A stretch of DNA of 51,017 bases, taken from positions 1 to 51,017 of the forward strand of contig JAFGTW010000008.1 in the NCBI GenBank assembly GCA_016938835.1, given 5' to 3'. Position numbers and translations under genes: made by a program. The notes under the pieces were generated by a model. The model was not told the DNA's origin. It did no database searches and saw only the letters and a program-made list of their open reading frames with translations. Shown one piece after another: positions 29,692-39,540 of the stretch (its first letter is position 1; each line of letters begins with the position of its first letter). This DNA comes from Patescibacteria group bacterium. GTDB taxonomy: Bacteria; Patescibacteriota; Patescibacteriia; Patescibacteriales; UBA12465.

Positions 29692-32600
29692 ATGAGTGAT
29701 ATTGTTTCAATTGAAAATTTGATTGATCCAGAAGATAGCAAAGACGAGGATAGCATGCAAGGAAAATTTGCGGCTAAACAAAAGGAAATCAAATTAAAAG
29801 AAATAGAAAAAAGCTGTGAACAAAGGGCAAACGCTATTGGTCTGCCTTATGTTAATTTATTTGCCTTCCCTATTAGCCCAGAAGCATTGATGCTGATTCC
29901 AGAAGATTTATGTATTGAATTAGGCATGGTTTGTTTTTTCTATGATGGTAAAAATATTAGAATTGCCTGTGTGGAACCAACTCAAGAAATTGCTGATGAA
30001 ATTGAACGTTTAAATGAAAAATATTTTACTAACACCAAGCTTTATTTAATTTCACAAAATAGTTTTAACCAAGCAATTGACATCTATAAAACTATTCCTA
30101 AAGTAAAAAAGTATGAATCGGGCGTAGAAATTACCGCCGAGAATTTAGAAAAATTTAAACAAGATATTTCTAACTATAAATCACTCAACGATAAGATTAA
30201 TGAAGTAAATGTTAGTGATATTGTAACCCTCATATTAGCTACTGCGATAAAAGTTAATTCTAGTGATATTCACATTGAAGCTGAAGAAAATGGAGTAGCT
30301 GTTCGTTTTCGTATTGATGGCGTTCTTCAAGACGCAGCTACAATTGATAAAGATAAGTGGCGTAAAATAATTACGCGCATGAAGATTCTCGCCAAGGTGA
30401 AAATCAATATTTCCAACAAACCACAAGATGGTCGTTATACTATTCATTTAAGTGATGGCAAAATTGATGTTCGTTCTTCATTTTTACCCACTGCTTTTGG
30501 TGAAAGTGTAGTGATGCGTTTATTAGATTCTAAGACGGCATCACTTGAATTCACTAAACTAGGCATCCGGCCAGAAATATTGAAAAAATTAAACGAAGAA
30601 ATTAGCAAACCAAATGGTCTCATCTTAACAACTGGACCAACTGGATCAGGCAAAACAACCTCTCTGTATGCTATTTTAAATAAACTGAACCAACCAGGAA
30701 CAAAAATAGTTACACTCGAAGATCCAATTGAATATCAACTAAAAGGAATTAACCAAAGTCAAATTGATACTAAACATGGATATTCTTTTTCTGATGGCTT
30801 ACGCTCAATTTTAAGACAAGATCCAAATATTATTATGGTTGGAGAAATTAGAGATTTGGAAACAGCCGAGATATCAGTACAAGCATCTTTAACTGGCCAC
30901 TTAGTATTATCCACCCTTCACACCAATGATGCTGCTGGTGTTATCCCTCGTTTAATTGATATTGGTGTTAAGCCATATTTTTTGGTTCCCTCAATTAATG
31001 CCGTTATCGGACAACGATTAGTTAGAAAGCTTTGCCCGCATTGTCGTCAGGAACACGTTCTTAGCAAGGAGGAAGAAGAACAGGTACAAAAAATACTGGC
31101 TGTTATTTCACCAAAAGCAAATATTGATATTCCTACAAAATTACCACCTATTTATCAACCCTCTCCAAAGGGCTGTAAAGAGTGTAATTTTATTGGCTAT
31201 AAGGGGCGCTTGGGAATATACGAAATTTTTACCATGGATGATAATCTGAAACAATTAACTATTGATAAGGCTCCCGCTTTTAAAATTCTACAGCAGGCTA
31301 TTGAAAATGGCATGATCACTATGCTTCAAGATGGTGTCTTAAAATGTTTAGACGGCATTACTTCTTTAGAGGAAGTTTATCGTGTTGTTGGTAATTTTGA
31401 TTATGTTAACGAGCTTTATGATATTGTAATTTCACAAACACTTGGACGAGGAGTTAAAATAAATCAAGAAGAATTTGAGCGAGCCCAAGCTTTAACTAAA
31501 AATGTCGAAAAAACTATTAATTTAAGTGAGGTTCCTTCTAAAGAAATCATTAAATTAATTATGGCTATGGCGGCCGATAGCCAAGCTGGAGATATTCACA
31601 TTGAACCAAGTGAAAATAGCGTTAAAGTGCGTTTTCGTATTGATGGAGTTATGCATGATATTCTAGAGCTGCCTAAAACAACTTATCTCCCAATTCTTTC
31701 TGAAGTAAAAATTCTAGCCGGTTTTGCCACCAATGTTAAAAGAGCTACACTTGACGGACGATTTGCTATTTATTTACCAAAAAATAAAATTGATTGTCGT
31801 TTATCTATTATTGCGGGTGGTTTTGGCGAAACTATTGTTGTGCGTTTATTAGCAACTTCAGCTGCTAATCTAAATTTAGAAACTTTAGGCATTACTTCTG
31901 TCGCTAAAAAACATCTTGATTTAGCCATGACCAAAACTAAAGGTATTATTATTACTACCGGTCCAACTGGCTCTGGCAAGACTACAACTCTTTATGGTAT
32001 TTTAAATAAACTTAATAAACCAGATGTAAAAATTATTACTGTTGAAGATCCAATTGAGTATCAATTACCAGGAGTTATGCAAACTCAAATTGATACTGAG
32101 CATGGTTATACTTTTGCGGCTGCTATGCGTTCACTCCTCCGTCAAAACCCCAACATTATGATGATTGGTGAAATTAGAGATGAAGAAACTGCTAAAATTG
32201 CCATTGAAGCATCTATGACCGGACACTTAGTTCTTTCTACGATTCATGCCAATAGCGCCGCTGGAGCTATTTCTCGTTTTGTTGGATTAGGAGTAGAAAA
32301 ATCATCCCTAGCTAACTCAATTGAATTTTCCATCGGACAACGTTTAGCTCGCAGAATCTGTCCTCACTGCAAAGTTGAAGATCCTGCCACTCCAGAAAAA
32401 ATTCAACATGCTCAAATAATAATTGATAGCATCAAAAACAGTAATATTGTTATTCCAAAAAATCTAAAATTTTATCGTGGTGCCGGTTGTGAAGAATGTA
32501 AACACATTGGTTATAAAGGACGTGTCGGTTTATACGAAACCATTGCCGTTACTCCAACTATTCAAAAATTAATTCAAGGGAGTGATGCCACGGATCACGA

Positions 32601-32709
32601 CATTGAACAAGAAGCCATCAATGAAGGCACCGTAACTATTGCCCAAGACGGAATCATTAAAGCCTTAGCTGGAGAAACTAGCCTTGATGAAGTATTCCGT
32701 GTTATTTAA
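29692..32709 (+). CDS. Tandem-duplicated type IV pilus/T2SS assembly ATPase (PilB/GspE-PilB/GspE fusion)
   Basis: ORF 1005 aa with two complete N2D + ATPase modules (GPTGSGKTTSLYAIL and GPTGSGKTTTLYGIL; GEIRDLETAEI and GEIRDEETAKI; two CPHC..CxxC zinc sites). One N-terminal MshEN-like domain. Confidence 0.93.
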   Translation: MSDIVSIENLIDPEDSKDEDSMQGKFAAKQKEIKLKEIEKSCEQRANAIGLPYVNLFAFPISPEALMLIPEDLCIELGMVCFFYDGKNIRIACVEPTQEIADEIERLNEKYFTNTKLYLISQNSFNQAIDIYKTIPKVKKYESGVEITAENLEKFKQDISNYKSLNDKINEVNVSDIVTLILATAIKVNSSDIHIEAEENGVAVRFRIDGVLQDAATIDKDKWRKIITRMKILAKVKINISNKPQDGRYTIHLSDGKIDVRSSFLPTAFGESVVMRLLDSKTASLEFTKLGIRPEILKKLNEEISKPNGLILTTGPTGSGKTTSLYAILNKLNQPGTKIVTLEDPIEYQLKGINQSQIDTKHGYSFSDGLRSILRQDPNIIMVGEIRDLETAEISVQASLTGHLVLSTLHTNDAAGVIPRLIDIGVKPYFLVPSINAVIGQRLVRKLCPHCRQEHVLSKEEEEQVQKILAVISPKANIDIPTKLPPIYQPSPKGCKECNFIGYKGRLGIYEIFTMDDNLKQLTIDKAPAFKILQQAIENGMITMLQDGVLKCLDGITSLEEVYRVVGNFDYVNELYDIVISQTLGRGVKINQEEFERAQALTKNVEKTINLSEVPSKEIIKLIMAMAADSQAGDIHIEPSENSVKVRFRIDGVMHDILELPKTTYLPILSEVKILAGFATNVKRATLDGRFAIYLPKNKIDCRLSIIAGGFGETIVVRLLATSAANLNLETLGITSVAKKHLDLAMTKTKGIIITTGPTGSGKTTTLYGILNKLNKPDVKIITVEDPIEYQLPGVMQTQIDTEHGYTFAAAMRSLLRQNPNIMMIGEIRDEETAKIAIEASMTGHLVLSTIHANSAAGAISRFVGLGVEKSSLANSIEFSIGQRLARRICPHCKVEDPATPEKIQHAQIIIDSIKNSNIVIPKNLKFYRGAGCEECKHIGYKGRVGLYETIAVTPTIQKLIQGSDATDHDIEQEAINEGTVTIAQDGIIKALAGETSLDEVFRVI

Positions 32710-32728
32710 ATAATTATTAAAATATTAT

Positions 32729-33304
32729 ATGATCAATAAATCACTCGTTAGTAAACTAAAAGAAAATTACGGACAAAGAGAGAAAGAAAGAAGACAAATC
32801 ATTAGTCGCTCTAATGACGTTCTTTTTCAAGCTAAAAAAACTATTTTTGCTTTACAGCGAGAAGAACTAAAAGAAGGCGAAGAAAAAATAAAAGCCATGG
32901 AAGATTTATTAAAAAAAATGGAAAAAGATTTTGGTTTTATTCGCTTACGTGAAGAAGGGGCCTATCATGCCGCCGCTGAAGAGTATGTTGAAGCTAAAAC
33001 CTTTGCCGCTATTATCTCTGATAAAAACATTACTGAGATTAAAGGTATTAAATTAGGCTACGACAGCTATCTTGGCGGCTTCTGTGACTTAATTGGAGAA
33101 ATGGTTCGCTATGCTACTAATCGGGCTGCCAAAGGTAAATATGAAACCGTAGCCGAAATGAAAGAAAAAGGCGAAGCGATTATGAGCAATTTATTAGATT
33201 TTGATTTAACCGGTTATCTCCGTACTAAATACGATCAAGCTCGAGGACATTTGCGCAAACTTGAGCAAATGGCCTACGAAATTCGTTTACGTAAAGATAA
33301 ATAA
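32729..33304 (+). CDS. Translin-family protein
   Basis: ORF 191 aa, helical; C-terminal GYDSYLGGFCDLIGEMVRYA...FDLTGYLRTKYDQARGHLRKLEQMAYEIRLR resembles translin C-terminus. Confidence 0.75.
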   Translation: MINKSLVSKLKENYGQREKERRQIISRSNDVLFQAKKTIFALQREELKEGEEKIKAMEDLLKKMEKDFGFIRLREEGAYHAAAEEYVEAKTFAAIISDKNITEIKGIKLGYDSYLGGFCDLIGEMVRYATNRAAKGKYETVAEMKEKGEAIMSNLLDFDLTGYLRTKYDQARGHLRKLEQMAYEIRLRKDK

Positions 33305-33309
33305 AAACT

Positions 33310-33804
33310 ATGCTTATTGCCATCGCCTCTGATTTACATGACAATCTTACCAATTGGCAAATATTTAATAACTACTTAAACGAGCAGGGCATCAATACCC
33401 TGCTTTTCTGCGGCGATCTATGTAATAACGAGACCTTACAGCATATCCGACAGGAATTTCCTGGAAAAATATATTTTATCGCTGGTAATCAAGAATTATA
33501 TGATTTTCAGGAAGCAGAAAATTTAAAAAACGCTGAATTTTTAGGCCGCCACGGAGCCATAGAAATAAAAAACATTAAAATTGGCTTAATTCACGAACCA
33601 AATTTTAAAGAAAAACTATTAAGAGAAAGGGATAATCTTAATTTCATTTTTTATGGACACACTCATAAGCCTTGGATAGAAAATGAAGGCTCTTTAGTTG
33701 TTGCCAATCCCGGAACTTTGGGTGGAGTTTTTTATCGAGCTAGTTTTGCTCTTTTAAACACCAAAACAAAAAAACTTGAATTAAAAATTTTAGACCAGCT
33801 ATAG
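33310..33804 (+). CDS. YfcE/MJ0936-type metallophosphoesterase
   Basis: ORF 164 aa; IASDLHDN, FCGDLCN, IAGNQE, GHTHKP, NPGTLGG. Confidence 0.9.
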   Translation: MLIAIASDLHDNLTNWQIFNNYLNEQGINTLLFCGDLCNNETLQHIRQEFPGKIYFIAGNQELYDFQEAENLKNAEFLGRHGAIEIKNIKIGLIHEPNFKEKLLRERDNLNFIFYGHTHKPWIENEGSLVVANPGTLGGVFYRASFALLNTKTKKLELKILDQL

Positions 33805-33856
33805 CCAACAAAAAAAGATCTTCTTTTAGGGAAGGTCTTTTTTAATATATTCAACA

Positions 33857-36325
33857 TTATTTATATAATTCTTGTAAATATTGGCCAGTAATACTTTGCT
33901 TACACTTAATAATGTCTAAAGGTGTTCCTTGCGCCACTACTTGCCCACCTTTAGCGCCACCATCCGGCCCCATATCAATTACCCAATCTACTGATTTAAT
34001 AACATCTAAGTTGTGCTCAATAATTAAAACCGTATTGCCCTGATCAACTAATAAATTTAAAACTTTAAGTAAGCGATCAATATCAGCGAAATGCAAGCCC
34101 GTTGTCGGTTCATCTAAGATATATAAAGTGCGTCCAGTCGCCCGGCGTGATAATTCAGTTGCTAATTTAATGCGCTGTGCTTCACCGCCAGAAAAAGTAG
34201 TGGCCGATTGACCAAGGTGAATGTAGCCAAGGCCAACCTCTTCTAAAGTGGAAAGTTTTTGATACAAGGCTGACTGATCTTTAAAAAATTCTAAAGCTTC
34301 ACTTACAGTTAAATTTAAAACATCAAAAATATTTTTATCCTTATATCTAATATCAAGAATTTTTTGCTGAAATCGCTGGCCATGACAAGCCTCACATTTT
34401 AAATAGACATCATTTAAAAATTGCATCTCTACTTTAATGGCACCATCACCAGAACAGCGCTCGCAACGACCACCGGAAACATTAAAAGAAAAGTGTCCGG
34501 GAGTTAAGCGCTTTAAACGTGATTCCGGTAAAGCTGCAAATAGATCTCTTATATAAGTATATAGTCCCGTGTAGGTGGCTGGATTGGAACGAGGAGTACG
34601 GCCAATCGGAGATTGATTAATATCAATCACTTTATCAATATTATCCAAACCTTTAATTTCTTTATGAGCACCTACCTCTGCCTTTGAACGATAAAATTTA
34701 CGAGTTAAGGCGTTAGCTAGGATATCAGACATTAAGGTTGATTTACCTGAACCAGAAACACCAGTAATTGCCACTAATTTAGCTAAAGGGATATCAACGT
34801 TAATATCTTTTAAATTATGCTCACTAGCCCCAAGCACAGAAATTACTTTACCGTTACCAGGTCGAAAATGCTTTTTATCAGGGATTGATTTTTCTCCTGA
34901 TAAATATGCTCCCGTAATTGATGTCCGGCATTTAGTAATTAATTCTGGTTTGCCAGCAAATAGAATATTGCCACCATGTTCCCCGGCACCAGGACCAACA
35001 TCAACCAAATAATCAGCAGCTTGCATCATTGCAATATCATGTTCAACTACAATCACCGTATTGCCATTATCACGTAAACTTTTAAGCATGGAAATAAGTT
35101 TATCATTATCGCGTTGATGTAAACCAACCGAAGGTTCATCTAAAACATAAAGAACACCACTTAAAGTTGAGCCAACTTGAGCCGCTAAGCGAATACGTTG
35201 AGCCTCTCCGCCAGACAAACTAGCTGCTGGTCTATTTAAAGTTAAGTAAGATAAACCAACTTTTTCTAAAAATTCTAAATTTTTTACCACTTCTTTTAAA
35301 ATAGGACGAATAATACCAGCGGCTGAACCCCAATTTTCTTTTTCTAACCAAGAAAACAAAAGTGCCCTCAAAGAATCAACTGTTTTCTCACCTAAATCAA
35401 AAATATTTAAACCTTTAATCTTTACCGCTAAATATTCTGGTTTTAAGCGAGCGCCAGCACAAGCAGGACAAATAGCTGGTCGCATGCATTTTTCTATTTC
35501 CTGTTTAACAAAATTTGATTTCGTTTCTTCATAGCGAGTTAACAACTCAGTGCTTAAGCCCGTCCATTTCTTGTCTCCGTTTAAAATAGCAGCTCTCTGA
35601 CCAGCTGTTAAAGTTTGCAAGGATTGCTCAAGGGTAAAACCATAGCGTTCACCTAATTGCTTTAGTTGTCCAAACAAAGAACTGTTTTGATTTAAATTAG
35701 CGTGAGATAAAGGTTTAATTGCTCCCTGTAATAAACTTAATTTAAGATTAAAAACTAGTTCTGGATCTATTTCTGTACGTGTGCCAAGTCCACTACAATA
35801 ACTACAGGCGCCGTAGTTTGAATTAAAGGAAAAATGACGAGGCTCCATTTCTGATAAAACATAACTACAATTTGCACAAGCATAAAGATAATGCGGATCA
35901 TCTTTCTTTTTCGTCTTACTGTTTCTTACTGCCTTTTTCAAACGAGTCTTACAATGAGGACAATATGGCCAAGCGACACGAGCATATAATAAACGCAAAT
36001 AATCATAAATTTCTGTCACTGTACCAACAGTAGAACGAGGATTATTTCCAACCGTTCTTTGATCAATGGCAATAGCTGGTGATAAGCCTTCAATTAAATC
36101 AAAATCAGGCTTATCCATTAAGCCTACAAATTGACGAGCATAAGCTGATAAAGATTCAACGTATCGACGCTGACCCTCAGCATAAATAGTATCGAAAGCC
36201 AAAGAAGATTTACCAGAACCGGATAAACCAGTAATAACAATCAGTTGATTACGTGGTAAATCAAGGCTAATATTTTTCAAATTATGAGTACGAGCACCGC
36301 TTATCTTAATCTTATTTTCAAGCAT
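33857..36325 (-). CDS. uvrA: Excinuclease ABC subunit A, lacking the usual UvrB-binding insertion
   Basis: ORF 822 aa; two ABC modules, Walker [15 protein letters not shown] and [14 protein letters not shown], zinc fingers. About 25 aa between CPHC and CANC where about 120 are usual. Confidence 0.92.
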   Translation of the reverse strand: MLENKIKISGARTHNLKNISLDLPRNQLIVITGLSGSGKSSLAFDTIYAEGQRRYVESLSAYARQFVGLMDKPDFDLIEGLSPAIAIDQRTVGNNPRSTVGTVTEIYDYLRLLYARVAWPYCPHCKTRLKKAVRNSKTKKKDDPHYLYACANCSYVLSEMEPRHFSFNSNYGACSYCSGLGTRTEIDPELVFNLKLSLLQGAIKPLSHANLNQNSSLFGQLKQLGERYGFTLEQSLQTLTAGQRAAILNGDKKWTGLSTELLTRYEETKSNFVKQEIEKCMRPAICPACAGARLKPEYLAVKIKGLNIFDLGEKTVDSLRALLFSWLEKENWGSAAGIIRPILKEVVKNLEFLEKVGLSYLTLNRPAASLSGGEAQRIRLAAQVGSTLSGVLYVLDEPSVGLHQRDNDKLISMLKSLRDNGNTVIVVEHDIAMMQAADYLVDVGPGAGEHGGNILFAGKPELITKCRTSITGAYLSGEKSIPDKKHFRPGNGKVISVLGASEHNLKDINVDIPLAKLVAITGVSGSGKSTLMSDILANALTRKFYRSKAEVGAHKEIKGLDNIDKVIDINQSPIGRTPRSNPATYTGLYTYIRDLFAALPESRLKRLTPGHFSFNVSGGRCERCSGDGAIKVEMQFLNDVYLKCEACHGQRFQQKILDIRYKDKNIFDVLNLTVSEALEFFKDQSALYQKLSTLEEVGLGYIHLGQSATTFSGGEAQRIKLATELSRRATGRTLYILDEPTTGLHFADIDRLLKVLNLLVDQGNTVLIIEHNLDVIKSVDWVIDMGPDGGAKGGQVVAQGTPLDIIKCKQSITGQYLQELYK

Positions 36326-36427
36326 GAAGGCAAAAATTAATATTTTTTGAATAGAGTATATTATACAAGCTTTTTACCAAAAAAACAAGGCAGTAAAAAA
36401 CTGCCCTGATTATATACTTCTTAGTAT

Positions 36428-37465
36428 TTAGAAAAATGATAAAAATATTTTAAAAATAGACATCAATATACGTTGAACAAAACTTAAACGTCTAAAACTA
36501 AGCTCCGGCTTTCGTGCTTGAGCTTCCCATTTATTAATAATTTTTATAAGTGTAGCAATCGCCTGTTTTTGCTGAAAAAAAACACCAATTTCAGCATTAA
36601 AACCAAAAGATAAAACATCTAAATTTTGTGAACCAACTAAAGCCTCTCTTTCATCAATTAACATGACCTTGGCATGATTCATGTTTGGCGTAAAATAAAA
36701 TTCAACACCAACTAAAGCCAAGCGGCAAGCATTAAAATAATTAATTTTGTTTAAAACTTTAATATCAGTATCTTCAGGAATAATTATTTTTACCTTAACC
36801 CCTCTTCTAACCGCATCATCCAAAGCCTGCATTAAACGGCGCGGAGGTAATAAATATGGAGTAATAATTTTAATAGACGTTTTGGCTTCAATCAATTTTT
36901 TCAAATAATAATTATTCAAGCGATATTTTTTATCTCCTATCTCCCAAGTGTCTATTACCCATGACTTAATTTTTTTTACTAAAGGTAAACGGCTTTGTTT
37001 TAAAATATTATTATTTTTACCGCCACACTGTTGATATGTATAAGCAAAAGAGCGAAGCAATGGTTTAATAATCTTACCACCTAGCCGCAAATGCAAATCT
37101 TGCCAATTACGTATTTTATTTTCAATATTAACACCACCAATAAAAGCAATCTTACTATCAATAATTACCAATTTACGATGTGTGCGACGCAACCAACGAG
37201 AAAAGAATAATAACTCTACTCCGGCAGAACGTAAATCTTGGATAGATGAAGCTTTTAATTCACTGCTACCATAGGCATCAAGCACCATTACTACTTCCAG
37301 TCCTAATAAAGCCTTAGCTTTCAACTGCCCTAAAAAATCATGTGTTTGTTGAGTGTCTCCCAAAAAAATATACATTTCAATATATATTGATTTTTGAGCT
37401 TGATTAATGGCGGCCATGATTCCATCCCAAGCCTTATCTGAAGTTGTATAAAATTTATAGCGCAT
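36428..37465 (-). CDS. Phospholipase D superfamily protein (cardiolipin synthase-like)
   Basis: ORF 345 aa; two HKD motifs THRKLVIIDSKIAFIGGVNIEN and NHAKVMLIDEREALVGSQNLD. Confidence 0.88.
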   Translation of the reverse strand: MRYKFYTTSDKAWDGIMAAINQAQKSIYIEMYIFLGDTQQTHDFLGQLKAKALLGLEVVMVLDAYGSSELKASSIQDLRSAGVELLFFSRWLRRTHRKLVIIDSKIAFIGGVNIENKIRNWQDLHLRLGGKIIKPLLRSFAYTYQQCGGKNNNILKQSRLPLVKKIKSWVIDTWEIGDKKYRLNNYYLKKLIEAKTSIKIITPYLLPPRRLMQALDDAVRRGVKVKIIIPEDTDIKVLNKINYFNACRLALVGVEFYFTPNMNHAKVMLIDEREALVGSQNLDVLSFGFNAEIGVFFQQKQAIATLIKIINKWEAQARKPELSFRRLSFVQRILMSIFKIFLSFF

Positions 37466-37708
37466 ATATTTATTATATCACGCCTAAGTAAATAGACTTA
37501 ACATAATATTAGCTATTTGTATTTTAGGTTTTTTAACCTGATTAAGCAATGATTGATAAATTTTACTTCACTATAAAAATAAATTAACAGATGAAGAATA
37601 AATTAATTTTAATCTTAGCTGAAGTAGTGGTTTAATCCTATTCAATTCCACAGCCTAAAAGCTGTCTAATTAAAAACAACTCCACAAAAATGAAGTTGTT
37701 TTTAATTA

Positions 37709-37725
37709 GTAGTCCCTAGGGGAGT
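37709..37725 (-). repeat. 17-bp direct repeat copy of tRNA-Glu 3' end
   Basis: GTAGTCCCTAGGGGAGT at 37709-37725 and 37926-37942. Confidence 0.85.
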
Positions 37726-37890
37726 TATCGCGCTCGCTTTTCTTCCGAAAAGCTCACTTGTCCAGAGTTGGCATCCAATATGCCCCCGGCATATTGTCCG
37801 ACATTTGTCTGCATCCTCACCGCTCAACATAGCGGCTCGGATTTGACTCATTTCCAACTTGTTCGACTCCCGCGCCTATGGCGCCATAAA
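37709..37890. ncRNA. Structured element between tRNA-Glu and PLD gene, flanked by a copy of the tRNA-Glu 3' end
   Basis: Minus strand: AGTTGG...CCAACT long-range stem enclosing ATCC[CCGCT-AGCGG]GGAT and CAATATGCC-ggg-GGCATATTG, then GCTTTTC-GGAA-GAAAAGC. Confidence 0.5.
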
Positions 37891-37924
37891 TAAAAGAGCA
37901 GTCATATGACTGCTCTTTTATTTA
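37884..37924. terminator. Perfect-palindrome bidirectional terminator
   Basis: AAATAAAAGAGCAGTCATATGACTGCTCTTTTATTT. Confidence 0.8.
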
Positions 37925-37926
37925 CG

Positions 37927-37998
37927 TAGTCCCTAGGGGAGTCGAACCCCTCTTACCAGGATGAAAACCTGGTGTCCTAACCGATAGACGAAGGGACC
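37927..37998 (-). tRNA. tRNA-Glu(TTC)
   Basis: GGTCCCTTCGTCTATCGGTTAGGAC, anticodon arm CCAGG-TTTTCAT-CCTGG, GGGGTTCGACTCCCC. Upstream promoter TTGACA-17-TACAAT. Confidence 0.93.
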
Positions 37999-38146
37999 AA
38001 GATAAAAAAATAGAACAAAAAAAGTTCTTATTTGCAAAAATATTGTATAGATATTTTTAAGCTTTGTCAAATTAATATTTATCTAATTTAACCTTAGTCT
38101 CACAATAATCTTGCCATTATTTAAAAAAACATTACAATTACTATAT

Positions 38147-39187
38147 ATGTATATATTAGGAATTGAAAGTAGTTGCGATGAAAGTGCCGCCTCTGTTTTA
38201 AAAGCCTCTGGGCAAAAAACGGAGATTTTAAGTAATGTCATTTCTTCACAAATTGATATCCATACTCAATATGGCGGAGTAATTCCAGAAATTGCCGCTC
38301 GCGAACACGTCTTAAATATATTACCAACGATTGAATCAGCTCTAAAAGAGGCAAAAATACAAGCCAAGGACTTAAAGGCAATTGCTGTCACACAAGGACC
38401 AGGGCTATTAAGTTCACTCATTGCTGGTGTTGAAACTGCTAAAGCTTTATCAATTATTTGGCAGAAACCTCTCATACCTACACATCACATTATTGGACAT
38501 ATTTATGCAAACTTTATTAGTACTGAAAAACAGCCTCAATTCCCTTTGCTAGCCTTAGTCGTATCTGGTGGACATAGCAACATCATTTACATGTCTGATC
38601 ACTATAAATTTAAAGTCATTGGTGAGACAAAAGATGATGCCGCTGGTGAAGCTTATGACAAAGCTGCTAAAATGATGGGGCTAAGTTATCCTGGTGGACC
38701 AATTATTGCTAAATATGCCGAAGAGTTTAGATTAAGTGGCAAAAATTGTAAAATTGAGCTACCAAGACCGATGTTAAATTCACCTGATTTTAATTTTTCC
38801 TTTTCTGGACTTAAAACCGCCCTATTATACAAATTACAAAAAGATAAAAAGTGGAAAGACAGAATTCCTGAATACTGTCTTGCCTTTGAAGAGGCGGTTA
38901 TTGACACTTTATCTCATAAAATCATCAAAGCATCTCACAAATACCCAGTAAAAAGTATACTTCTAGCTGGTGGCGTGGCCGCTAACCGTGCCTTAAGAAC
39001 AAAATTAAACACTGAAATTAGTGAAAAATTACCAAATACTAAACTATACTTACCAAATTTAAGCTATACCACTGATAATGCCGCCATGATTGCCTCAGCT
39101 GGATATTTCAATTATTACAAACATAAAAACAAGGCTTTTGCTAATTTCAAAAAATTGAGTGCCAGATGTGATCTAAAGATCTCTTAA
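38147..39187 (+). CDS. tsaD: tRNA N6-threonylcarbamoyladenosine transferase TsaD
   Basis: MYILGIESSCDESAAS, VSGGHSNI; start at 38147 preferred over 38111. Confidence 0.95.
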   Translation: MYILGIESSCDESAASVLKASGQKTEILSNVISSQIDIHTQYGGVIPEIAAREHVLNILPTIESALKEAKIQAKDLKAIAVTQGPGLLSSLIAGVETAKALSIIWQKPLIPTHHIIGHIYANFISTEKQPQFPLLALVVSGGHSNIIYMSDHYKFKVIGETKDDAAGEAYDKAAKMMGLSYPGGPIIAKYAEEFRLSGKNCKIELPRPMLNSPDFNFSFSGLKTALLYKLQKDKKWKDRIPEYCLAFEEAVIDTLSHKIIKASHKYPVKSILLAGGVAANRALRTKLNTEISEKLPNTKLYLPNLSYTTDNAAMIASAGYFNYYKHKNKAFANFKKLSARCDLKIS

Positions 39188-39232
39188 TATTTGCTTTTTT
39201 CCTATCAATCTATTAAAATATTGATACATTAT

Positions 39233-39306
39233 GGCTCGATGGTGAAGTGGTCTAACACTGCAGTTTGCAAAACTGCCATTCGTGGGTTCGACTCCCACTC
39301 GAGCCT
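39233..39306 (+). tRNA. tRNA-Cys(GCA)
   Basis: GGCTCGA/TCGAGCC acceptor, GCAGT-TTGCAAA-ACTGC, U73 as expected for tRNA-Cys. Confidence 0.94.
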
Positions 39307-39368
39307 CAATTAAAAGACTTTGTTAATAAACAAGGTCTTTTTTTATTATTAAAATTAATACTAAGATA

Positions 39369-39519
39369 TGTGGATAACTTGTGTTTTCTGTGTATAAAAT
39401 ATAATTTTTAGTCCACAAATACCTAGACTTAAACTCTAATTATATAATTATTTTAGGCTAATATTAAATTAATTATTTAATATTGGCAATAAATTAACAG
39501 TAATCTTGCCTTATCCACA
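39369..39519. promoter_or_regulatory. Cluster of three perfect DnaA boxes plus AT-rich stretch (candidate oriC or DnaA-regulated region)
   Basis: TGTGGATAA 39369-39377 (-), TGTGTATAA 39389-39397 (-), TTATCCACA 39511-39519 (+), all matching TTATNCACA. AT-rich 39420-39500. Confidence 0.6.
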
Positions 39520-39534
39520 AATACATGCTATAAT
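39506..39534 (+). promoter_or_regulatory. Strong sigma70-type promoter containing a DnaA box
   Basis: TTGCCT (39506-39511), 17-nt spacer, TATAAT (39529-39534); TTATCCACA lies in the spacer. Confidence 0.75.
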
Positions 39535-39540
39535 AGTAAT

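Noticed and set aside
37709-37942. Active integrative element
   Set aside because: att-like repeats exist but only ~200 bp lie between them and no integrase is visible, so at most a remnant
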